A stretch of 5,394 nt of DNA from Cyclobacteriaceae bacterium (GTDB lineage: Bacteria; Bacteroidota; Bacteroidia; Cytophagales; Cyclobacteriaceae), in NCBI GenBank assembly GCA_030589835.1, contig JAUUZS010000336.1, positions 1 through 5,394 on the forward strand, written 5' to 3'. The position numbers were made by a program, and so were the translations under genes. Below the pieces are notes generated by a model, which was not told the origin of the DNA, made no database searches, and saw nothing but the letters and a program-made list of their open reading frames with translations. The stretch's first letter is position 1; every line of letters starts with the position of its first letter. This document shows, piece after piece, positions 1 to 5,361 of this stretch.

Positions 1-13
1 CGTAACTTTGAGG

Positions 14-37
14 TATAAACATAATTTCGGGTTTATA
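14..37. repeat. Inverted repeat after the nucleoside hydrolase gene
   Basis: Perfect 7-bp arms TATAAAC (14-20) and GTTTATA (31-37) flank a 10-base spacer, starting 6 bases beyond the hydrolase stop codon. In the transcript of the leftward unit this could fold into an A/U-rich stem, but it is GC-poor and no T-run follows it on that strand. It is therefore a weak terminator candidate. It could also be a binding site for the gene beyond the window edge. Confidence 0.3.
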
Positions 38-43
38 GGTCTG

Positions 44-1018
44 TTAAAAAGATTGAAGTTTAGTAAAAAAGTCCTTTAATATAGGGTCTCGGTGAATCGT
101 ATAAGCCATGCGGATCAGGTGACGGTTCTTGTCAAAGCTATAGGTATTAAAAGGAGTAACCCTGGGAGCATGCACCAATTGAGAAGGTGTCCAGTCGCTA
201 TTGATTAAATAAGCCACGGCGGTCATATCCCATAACACCTTCGACCAGGCAAAGTGATCTTTATGGTAATCCTTAAATATCTTCAGCAAATAATCAGAAA
301 TATCATTGCGGCCTTTCAGGTAATATTCCATTTCCGGGACTGTTGTTGTGAACTGACTAACTACCCCCATACATGGATATTGAACAAAAGGAACTCCGCT
401 GTCAAGAATAACATTGGCGGCATCTTTATCCTGTTGCATGTTAAACTCCCAGGTATGTGGCCAGTTGTGTGCATGGCCACCCAGCCACACCACTACAATG
501 TTTTTCGTGATTTCGGGCTTCAGCAAAATGGCATTGGCCACATTGGTAATGGCTCCTACAGCCACCACATAAAGTGGATTTTCAGGGGAATGTTGCATGG
601 CCCTTTCAATCATGTCATCTGTAGCAGGGCTTGTTTCCGGTTTCAGTTCTGAAGTCAGATAAACTTTGGAGCCTTTGAACGCCAGTCCTTTCGGATCAAC
701 GTTCATTTTATCCATAATCCGTAATATCTCCTCGTAGCTTAGCTCCATACCTTTGGTAGGATTGTCTGATCGGTTATTTGAAAATGGAGCGGCATAGACC
801 GCTTCCAGATTGAAGCTCTCTTTTGAAAGCAAAGCATAGACCAGAGCAAACTGATCGTCGATCTCATTGTAAGTATCGGTGTCCAACACCATGCTAACTC
901 CATTAGCTGGTTTTTCAAGCATTTGTAAGCGTTGAATTTCAGTGATTTCAACGTAGTGCTGAGCTTGTGAAATTGTACTTAAAAGTAGTATCGTACTTAA
1001 AAGGAGTAGTTTTTTCAT
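44..1018 (-). CDS. Exported nucleoside hydrolase (IU-nucleoside hydrolase family)
   Basis: This 324-residue protein belongs to the Ca2+-dependent nucleoside N-ribohydrolases, which split nucleosides into ribose and free base. Residues 1-19 form a signal peptide (KK, then a Leu-rich core, then SQA before Q20), so the enzyme is probably periplasmic. The metal and ribose site appears as D46-T-D48 followed by D54-D55; a longer stretch (TYNEI) separates the pairs than in the classic DTDPGxDD motif. E191-F-N193 matches the family's ExN ribose-contact motif. W263-D264 occupies the position where group I enzymes have His-Asp; Asp would bind calcium, and Trp recalls the base-stacking Trp of purine-specific IAG hydrolases. 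The length fits the family. The start is supported by the signal peptide; the upstream bases are AT-rich without a Shine-Dalgarno sequence. It lies 12 bases after ribokinase and is probably cotranscribed. The family is certain, but base preference is inferred. Confidence 0.93.
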   Translation of the reverse strand: MKKLLLLSTILLLSTISQAQHYVEITEIQRLQMLEKPANGVSMVLDTDTYNEIDDQFALVYALLSKESFNLEAVYAAPFSNNRSDNPTKGMELSYEEILRIMDKMNVDPKGLAFKGSKVYLTSELKPETSPATDDMIERAMQHSPENPLYVVAVGAITNVANAILLKPEITKNIVVVWLGGHAHNWPHTWEFNMQQDKDAANVILDSGVPFVQYPCMGVVSQFTTTVPEMEYYLKGRNDISDYLLKIFKDYHKDHFAWSKVLWDMTAVAYLINSDWTPSQLVHAPRVTPFNTYSFDKNRHLIRMAYTIHRDPILKDFFTKLQSF

Positions 1019-1030
1019 GTTGATTATTGC

Positions 1031-1930
1031 TTATAAGATGTCTTTTCGATAAGGAACAGAAGCCTGAGCTCCCAACTTTGTCACGGATATTGAAGCTGCC
1101 AGATTCGCAAATTTTACGGCCTCAACAAAGCTGCTCTGTTCTGCAAGTGCCACGACAAGCGCCCCGTTAAAGGTGTCTCCGGCAGCGGTGGTATCCACAG
1201 CCTGGACTTTCGGTGCATCTATCATCATCTCTTCCGAATCAGTAGATACATAAGCCCCGGAAGCTCCCATGGTAATGATCACATTTTTTACTCCTAGGGC
1301 TTTAATCGCGGCGGCGGCCATGGCTGCCGTAGCGTTGTCAATTACCTTAATCCCCGACAGCATTTCGGCTTCAGTTTCATTGGGGGTGAGCAGATAAAGT
1401 GATTTTAACAGTTCGTTGGAAAGTTCCTGTGCCGGCGCGGGATTGAGCACTACTTTCACTCCGGCATTGTTTGCCATAATTGCTGCATATTCCACAGTGG
1501 CAAGGGGTATTTCCAATTGCATGAGCACCAATTCAGATGACTTGATTTGTGTTGATGCCCGATCAATGTCCTGTGAATTTAAAGTGCCATTTGAACCCAG
1601 GGCTACAGAAATGCAATTTTCACCTTTATCATCTACCATAATCAGCGCTACTCCAGAGGGATGGTTTGAGTCGGTAGAGATATATTCAGTATGGATACCT
1701 TCTTTTTCAAAGGTGTGAATGGCCTGCTTCCCAAAAATATCATTTCCTGTTTTTGTGATGAATGTGGTGTCACCGCCAAGTCGTGCTGCGGCAACCGCCT
1801 GGTTGGCTCCTTTACCTCCCGGATTCATTAAAAAATCTCCGCCTATTATGGTTTCTCCGGGAGCAGGCAAATTGGAAGATATTATCACCATGTCGGTGTT
1901 GCTGCTCCCAATAACGGTTATGTTCTTCAT
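1031..1930 (-). CDS. rbsK: Ribokinase (PfkB family)
   Basis: Ribokinase phosphorylates D-ribose to ribose-5-phosphate with ATP in the cytoplasm. The 299-residue protein starting MKNITVIGSSNTD has all the family landmarks: substrate Asp13 in the N-terminal strand, PfkB signature 1 with GGKGAN at 38-43, E140, the N184-x-x-E187 motif (TPNETE), GASG at 222-225, and signature 2 DTTAAGDTFNG at 246-256 with catalytic base D252. The C-terminal SVTKLGAQASVP stretch matches the monovalent-cation loop of ribokinases. An in-frame ATG at 2059 would add 43 residues without homology character before the conserved first beta strand, so the start at 1930 is preferred. It is the first gene of a leftward unit with the nucleoside hydrolase, which makes nucleoside-derived ribose the likely substrate. 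No ribose transporter or repressor gene is in view. Other PfkB sugar kinases are less likely given the complete ribokinase motif set. Confidence 0.93.
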   Translation of the reverse strand: MKNITVIGSSNTDMVIISSNLPAPGETIIGGDFLMNPGGKGANQAVAAARLGGDTTFITKTGNDIFGKQAIHTFEKEGIHTEYISTDSNHPSGVALIMVDDKGENCISVALGSNGTLNSQDIDRASTQIKSSELVLMQLEIPLATVEYAAIMANNAGVKVVLNPAPAQELSNELLKSLYLLTPNETEAEMLSGIKVIDNATAAMAAAAIKALGVKNVIITMGASGAYVSTDSEEMMIDAPKVQAVDTTAAGDTFNGALVVALAEQSSFVEAVKFANLAASISVTKLGAQASVPYRKDIL

Positions 1931-1959
1931 GTGATTTTGATGTGCGTTAAAAAAGAAAG

Positions 1960-1990
1960 ATTTGCAAAATTTACGAAATAGCTTCATCAA
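1960..1990 (-). promoter_or_regulatory. Possible ribokinase promoter with overlapping operator
   Basis: Read leftward, TAAATTTTG (1973-1965) resembles the Bacteroidota -7 element TAnnTTTG with one extra base, and a TTG lies at 1990-1988. The 14-base gap to that TTG is shorter than usual. The same bases form two abutting near-palindromes on the + strand: ATTTGCAAA (1960-1968, containing the perfect palindrome TTTGCAAA) and ATTT-ACG-AAAT (1969-1979). A repressor bound here would block the promoter. The distance to the ribokinase start, about 35 bases, is plausible. Evidence is pattern matching only. Confidence 0.27.
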
Positions 1991-2029
1991 TATAAAATTG
2001 TGTGTGAATAAGTGATGAAATATTGAAGC
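1981..2029. repeat. Nested inverted repeats upstream of ribokinase
   Basis: TTCATCA (1983-1989) is the exact reverse complement of TGATGAA (2013-2019), with 23 bases between. An outer pair, GCTTCA (1981-1986) and TGAAGC (2024-2029), uses overlapping bases in the left arm. The arrangement lies just upstream of the candidate ribokinase promoter, where an activator or repressor dimer could bind. The AT-rich context makes chance repeats fairly likely, so the assignment is tentative. Confidence 0.3.
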
Positions 2030-2286
2030 CCCATACGTTTTGCCGCTATCAAAGCCCACAGCTTCTATTTTAGAAATTAGAAATGTCTTTTATACTAAAT
2101 ATAGAAAAAAGGCACCTTTAAAGCCTCATCATTTTTTCCTTTCCGTCTACACACACCACATAACACATTTAAACTCCTTCAGGCAGAAATTTTCTTTTTC
2201 CTGCTACTGCCTCCTACCACTGCCACTTCCCAGAGTACTTCTCAAGTTTAATATTCCTAAAAGGAAGAAATTTGTTTCTCTTAGTA

Positions 2287-2302
2287 TGGCATTATGCGTG
2301 CT
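2287..2302 (+). promoter_or_regulatory. Candidate sigma-54 (-24/-12) promoter
   Basis: The 16-base sequence TGGCATTATGCGTGCT has the invariant GG (2288-2289) and GC (2300-2301) separated by exactly 10 bases. It matches the sigma-54 consensus TGGCACG-N4-TTGCW at 9 of 12 defined positions; mismatches are the C and G after TGGCA and the first T of TTGC. Transcription would start near 2313, about 55 bases before the regulator's ATG. The downstream gene encodes a sigma-54 activator, so autoregulation is an obvious possibility. The match could arise by chance and no clear paired enhancer sites are visible upstream, although a small palindrome at 2254-2266 lies 20 bases before it. Confidence 0.4.
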
Positions 2303-2324
2303 AGTTGTTGGAATTTCTATTATA

Positions 2325-2351
2325 TGTGTCGTAAATTCCGACACAATTTTT
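2325..2351 (+). terminator. Terminator-like hairpin in the regulator leader
   Basis: Perfect 7-bp arms TGTGTCG (2325-2331) and CGACACA (2339-2345) enclose a 7-base loop, followed by one A and five T residues (2347-2351). This is the layout of an intrinsic terminator on the + strand, with four G-C pairs in the stem. It ends 16 bases before the regulator's ATG, so it would act as a leader attenuator, as a block to upstream transcription, or, as DNA, as an operator. On the opposite strand no T-run follows, so it is not a bidirectional terminator. Confidence 0.4.
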
Positions 2352-2352
2352 C

Positions 2353-2365
2353 AAGTTATTAACTT
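2353..2365. repeat. 13-bp palindrome abutting the regulator start codon
   Basis: AAGTTA (2353-2358), a single T, and TAACTT (2360-2365) form a perfect odd palindrome ending 2 bases before the ATG at 2368. It occupies the place where a ribosome would load. It may be a protein-binding site, a small translation-limiting hairpin, or chance in AT-rich DNA. Confidence 0.35.
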
Positions 2366-2367
2366 AC

Positions 2368-3738
2368 ATGTCAAAATCTGGAAGTATATTAATCGTCGAT
2401 GACAACGAGGAGTTTTTGCTGGCCTTAAAACTCATGCTTTCACCGCATTTCAATCTGGTGGATACAGAGAGCAATCCCGAAGCAATTCTCGCTCAAATCC
2501 AAAATAATTCCTATGACCTAATGCTTTTGGATATGAATTTCAGGGCGGGCATCAATACAGGCAATGAAGGACTTTATTGGTTGAATAAAATAAAGGAGGT
2601 GGATCCTGATGCTACGATCGTCTTTATTACGGCTTATGGCGATGTGCAATTGGCAGTAAAATCAGTGAAAGAAGGAGCCGCAGATTTCATTCAAAAGTCA
2701 TGGGATGAAAAGAAGATCCTCTCCACGGTGCTTTCTGCTTTTCAATTGAGCAAATCTAAATCCGAGATTAAAAAGCTAAAACATAAACAGCAGCATCTCA
2801 AAGATTCTATTGCCGATGGATTTCAATTGTGCAAAGGCCCGTCCAAATCAATGGAAGCTGTTTATCAAACCATTTCCAAAGTTGCCTCAACTGACGCCAA
2901 TGTGCTGGTTACCGGTGAAAACGGGACGGGAAAAGAAGTGATTGCACGCGAAATCCACAGGCTGTCACAGAGAACAGATGAGATTTTTGTGACCGTTGAC
3001 ATTTCTGCGCTAAATGAAAATCTGATTGAGAGTGAATTATTCGGGCATAAAAAAGGAGCCTTCACCGATGCGCGATCAGACCGGGCGGGACGTTTTGAAG
3101 TCGCTTCCGGAGGAACCTTATTTTTGGATGAAATTGGCAATCTATCCGTACCCGCACAGATAAAGTTATTGTCGGTATTACAAACCCGGCAAATCACAAA
3201 AGTGGGGGATAACAAAGCCATAGAAATTGATGTCAGGCTAATTAGTGCTACCAATATGCCGGTTGATAAAATGATTAAGGAAGGAAATTTCAGGGAAGAT
3301 CTGCTTTACCGGATCAATACCATTCAAATCCATTTGCCTCCGCTACGGGAAAGATTAGATGATCTGCCCAGTCTTGCACACCATTTTTTATCGATCTTCA
3401 AAGAGAAATACAAAAAGCAAAAACTAGAATTCAAAAAATCTACGCTCAACAAGTTAGCGAAACATGAATGGCCAGGGAACATCCGGGAACTCCAGCATAC
3501 CATCGAAAAAGGGGTGATCATGACTTCTGATAACTTTCTGAAGCCAGAGGATTTGATGTTTCAAACCGTTGAAGAACCCGAAAATAAGGACACAGAATTA
3601 TTCAATTTGGCTGTTCATGAGAAAATATTGATTGAGAAAGCCTTACAGAAATTTGAATGGAATATGAGCAAAACTGCCAATGAGCTTGGCATTAACCGGT
3701 CTACGCTATACGATAAAATAAAAAAATATGAACTCTAG
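2368..3738 (+). CDS. Sigma-54-dependent response regulator (NtrC family)
   Basis: This 456-residue cytoplasmic protein activates sigma-54 promoters when phosphorylated. The receiver domain spans about residues 5-125, with acidic pair D11-D12, phospho-acceptor D55, T88 and K110 all present. The AAA+ domain (about 155-395) has Walker A GENGTGKE (183-190), the sigma-54 contact loop GAFTDA (230-235), Walker B LFLDE (251-255), the sensor I region SATN (293-296), FREDLLYR (308-315) and sensor II WPGNIREL (368-375). A Fis-type helix-turn-helix closes the protein (about 415-454, with NMSKTANELGINRSTLY). The contact loop has Asp where the classic motif is GAFTGA, but its key Thr233 remains. There is no Shine-Dalgarno sequence; the start is set by the receiver's first strand following it directly. 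The last 11 bases overlap the histidine kinase, its evident partner. Its DNA targets are not known; many Bacteroidota homologues lie beside transport operons. Confidence 0.94.
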   Translation: MSKSGSILIVDDNEEFLLALKLMLSPHFNLVDTESNPEAILAQIQNNSYDLMLLDMNFRAGINTGNEGLYWLNKIKEVDPDATIVFITAYGDVQLAVKSVKEGAADFIQKSWDEKKILSTVLSAFQLSKSKSEIKKLKHKQQHLKDSIADGFQLCKGPSKSMEAVYQTISKVASTDANVLVTGENGTGKEVIAREIHRLSQRTDEIFVTVDISALNENLIESELFGHKKGAFTDARSDRAGRFEVASGGTLFLDEIGNLSVPAQIKLLSVLQTRQITKVGDNKAIEIDVRLISATNMPVDKMIKEGNFREDLLYRINTIQIHLPPLRERLDDLPSLAHHFLSIFKEKYKKQKLEFKKSTLNKLAKHEWPGNIRELQHTIEKGVIMTSDNFLKPEDLMFQTVEEPENKDTELFNLAVHEKILIEKALQKFEWNMSKTANELGINRSTLYDKIKKYEL

Positions 3739-5074
3739 CCTATTCAACATCAGAGTCACAATTCATGCATTGCTTTTGGCCATTACCTCTGCACTTTTTG
3801 TCTGGACGCTCAGCAAGGATTATTTGTTGGTCACACGGTTTTCGCTTGGCGTGCTATGGGTTTTTGAGATATTTCTTTTGATTTATTATGTCAATAAAAC
3901 GAACAGGGATTTGCTGTTGTTTCTTCAGTCTTTCGAGTTTCAGGATGATACACTGACATTTAATAAAAGCAAAAAATTGCCCTTCAAGCCTCTATACAAC
4001 GAATTCAATAGGATTATTGAGAATTTCAGAAATATAAAGCTCGAGAAGGAAATGGAGCAGCAGTATTTTCAATACAGCATCAAACATGTCGACACCGGTT
4101 TGATTTCTGTAGATGAACAAGGAAATGTTGAGCTTTTTAATGAAGCAGCAAAAAGGCTGTTGCATTTGGAATATGTACAGAATATTCAGGCCTTTGATCG
4201 GGTAAAAAACGGATTGGCAGATCAATTCAGGAATCTTACCCCTGGAAAACAAGACATGGTGAAGCTGGTCAGGGAACATGAAATCCTGTCTTTATCCATC
4301 AGGGCTGCTGAGTTCAAGCTTCAGGAAAAGCACATTAAACTCATATCGCTTCAAAATATAAAAAATGAACTTGACGAGCAGGAATTGGATTCCTGGCAAA
4401 AGCTGATCCGTGTGCTGACACACGAAATCATTAATTCTGTAAGTCCAATTACGCTATTATCCTCAACACTTGTAAAAATGTTTGAAGAGGATGGGAAGCC
4501 CAGGCGCATGTCGGCATTAGAGCAGGAGCAAATCGATAATGCCTTGAAAGGGCTCCAGGCCATTCATAAACGAAGCAAAGGGCTTTCCAGGTTTGTGGAG
4601 AGTTATAAGAGCCTGACAAAAATCCCCGATCCGGTGCTTGGAATTGTTAGTGTGGAGGAACTTTTTGATCAAATTCTGGTGCTTATGGAAAATAATATTG
4701 CTACGCATGGAATTCAAATACACTCAAATGTTATTCCGGCGGATCTTGAAATCCATGCGGATGAAAAATTGATTGAGCAAGTGCTGATCAACCTGATAAA
4801 AAATGCGATTGAAGCAGGAAAAGGGGAAGATGATTTTAAAATAGAATTGAGCGCATTAGAGAAAAAGGGAAGTGTTACAATTATAATTTCTGACAACGGC
4901 CCTGGTATATCTTCTGAAGTCATCGATAATATTTTTGTGCCTTTCTTTACCACAAAAAAGGATGGATCAGGAATTGGATTGAGTCTTTCGAAACAGATTT
5001 TAAGAAAGCATGGAGGAAACCTGAAAGTTATGTCAACAGAAGGAGAAGGGGCTACTTTTACGATTACCTTGTAA
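3728..5074 (+). CDS. PAS-containing membrane histidine kinase (NtrY-like)
   Basis: This 448-residue sensor kinase should phosphorylate, and perhaps dephosphorylate, the regulator encoded just upstream. Two hydrophobic segments (about 10-28 and 35-55) are joined by a short polar turn, so almost nothing is exposed outside the membrane and the signal is probably sensed within the membrane or cytoplasm. A probable short coiled segment (about 95-115) leads into a PAS-like domain (about 113-212, with GLISVDEQGNVELFNEAA near 124-141). The phosphorylation motif is THEIINSVSP with H232; the E233 and N236 that follow suit phosphatase activity as well. The ATPase domain shows N-box INLIKNA (N355, N359), G1 box DNGPGI (389-394), F-box FVPFFTTK (403-410) and G2 box GSGIGLSL (413-420). 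The start codon lies inside the last codons of the regulator (11-base overlap, different frame), which implies translational coupling. No clear terminator follows. Confidence 0.94.
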   Translation: MNSSLFNIRVTIHALLLAITSALFVWTLSKDYLLVTRFSLGVLWVFEIFLLIYYVNKTNRDLLLFLQSFEFQDDTLTFNKSKKLPFKPLYNEFNRIIENFRNIKLEKEMEQQYFQYSIKHVDTGLISVDEQGNVELFNEAAKRLLHLEYVQNIQAFDRVKNGLADQFRNLTPGKQDMVKLVREHEILSLSIRAAEFKLQEKHIKLISLQNIKNELDEQELDSWQKLIRVLTHEIINSVSPITLLSSTLVKMFEEDGKPRRMSALEQEQIDNALKGLQAIHKRSKGLSRFVESYKSLTKIPDPVLGIVSVEELFDQILVLMENNIATHGIQIHSNVIPADLEIHADEKLIEQVLINLIKNAIEAGKGEDDFKIELSALEKKGSVTIIISDNGPGISSEVIDNIFVPFFTTKKDGSGIGLSLSKQILRKHGGNLKVMSTEGEGATFTITL

Positions 5075-5118
5075 AAAGCCAATTAGGTGAATCAATAGGA
5101 CTTTGTTGAAAGTTTATA

Positions 5119-5126
5119 TAATTTTG
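5119..5126 (+). promoter_or_regulatory. Candidate -7 element before the toxin-antitoxin pair
   Basis: TAATTTTG matches the Bacteroidota -7 consensus TAnnTTTG at every defined position. The nearest upstream TTTG (5102-5105) is only 13 bases away, shorter than the usual spacing. Transcription would begin around 5131-5133, leaving almost no leader before the ATG at 5134, or about 8 bases before the alternative ATG at 5140. Confidence 0.3.
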
Positions 5127-5133
5127 ATCTGAT

Positions 5134-5358
5134 ATGAAAATGGATATTCAAACCACAAAAATAGAATTAGTCAAACTCATCTTGAATATTGACAACAAGA
5201 GTATTGTTGAGAAGATATTTAATTTAATTAAATCTGAACAGTCAGATTTTTGGAATGAATTATCTCGGCAAGAACAAGAAGAGATTCGACTCGGAATTAA
5301 ACAATTAGACGCCGGACAAAGAATTTCTTTTGACGATTTCTTAAAAAAGGTTTCCTAG
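5134..5358 (+). CDS. Putative antitoxin of a RelE/ParE-type module
   Basis: This is a small acidic/basic protein of 74 residues (72 if the ATG at 5140 is used, giving the MDIQ start common in this group). Residues 4-34 look like two amphipathic helices (IELVKLILNI and SIVEKIFNLI), followed by a D-F-W-N-E-L segment (38-43) and a C-terminal EEIRLGIKQLDAGQRISFDDF stretch. That C-terminal pattern of a G-x-x-Q, a second G, I, then an acidic end recurs in short Bacteroidota antitoxins, where it wraps the toxin. It would neutralise the toxin encoded 3 bases downstream and may repress the operon, although no classic DNA-binding fold is evident by eye. By hand count the gene is about 30% GC, against roughly 40% in sampled parts of the kinase gene, consistent with recent acquisition. 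The family call rests on remembered sequence pattern and gene order. Confidence 0.72.
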   Translation: MKMDIQTTKIELVKLILNIDNKSIVEKIFNLIKSEQSDFWNELSRQEQEEIRLGIKQLDAGQRISFDDFLKKVS

Positions 5359-5361
5359 AAT

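Larger units (their letters stand above)
1931..2367. other. Divergent intergenic region, 437 bases
   Basis: This region separates the leftward ribokinase unit from the rightward regulator-kinase operon, so it should carry both promoters. From left to right it contains palindromic elements next to ribokinase (1960-2029), a stretch with no clear signal (about 2040-2125), a strongly pyrimidine-rich tract on the + strand (about 2127-2231), a small palindrome TTCCT-AAA-AGGAA (2254-2266), a sigma-54-like element (2287-2302) and a hairpin-rich leader (2310-2365). An open frame covers 2040-2402 on the + strand, but it overlaps the regulator start in another frame and its composition does not resemble a protein, so I treat this region as noncoding. 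Confidence 0.7.

Noticed and set aside
14..37. The TATAAAC/GTTTATA repeat as a functional intrinsic terminator of the hydrolase operon.
   Set aside because: Only one G-C pair is in the stem and no T-run follows on the minus strand, so I list it only as an inverted repeat.
1931..2059. A 43-residue N-terminal extension of ribokinase from the ATG at 2059.
   Set aside because: Ribokinases begin a few residues before the first beta strand, as does MKNITVIG. The extension is rich in Phe and His without domain character and covers the likely promoter.
2110..2136. AGGC/GCCT stem followed at some distance by a T-run, as a terminator.
   Set aside because: The stem is only 4 bp, the 9-base loop is large, and five bases separate the stem from the T-run. 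No gene ends nearby on that strand.
2040..2402. A 120-residue + strand open frame, including a 38-residue hydrophobic internal version from an ATG at 2286.
   Set aside because: It overlaps the regulator start by 35 bases in another frame, runs through the pyrimidine-rich tract and hairpins, and has no recognisable domain. The hydrophobic stretch after 2286 could mimic a membrane leader peptide, but nothing else supports translation.
4714..5082. A 122-residue minus-strand open frame opposite the kinase ATPase domain.
   Set aside because: It lies wholly antisense to conserved N, G1, F and G2 boxes and has no domain-like sequence; it is a shadow of the kinase gene.
5061..5100. A terminator after the histidine kinase.
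   Set aside because: Only a 4-bp ACCT/AGGT pair around the stop codon is visible, with no T-run after it, so I do not call one. Readthrough into the toxin-antitoxin pair remains possible.
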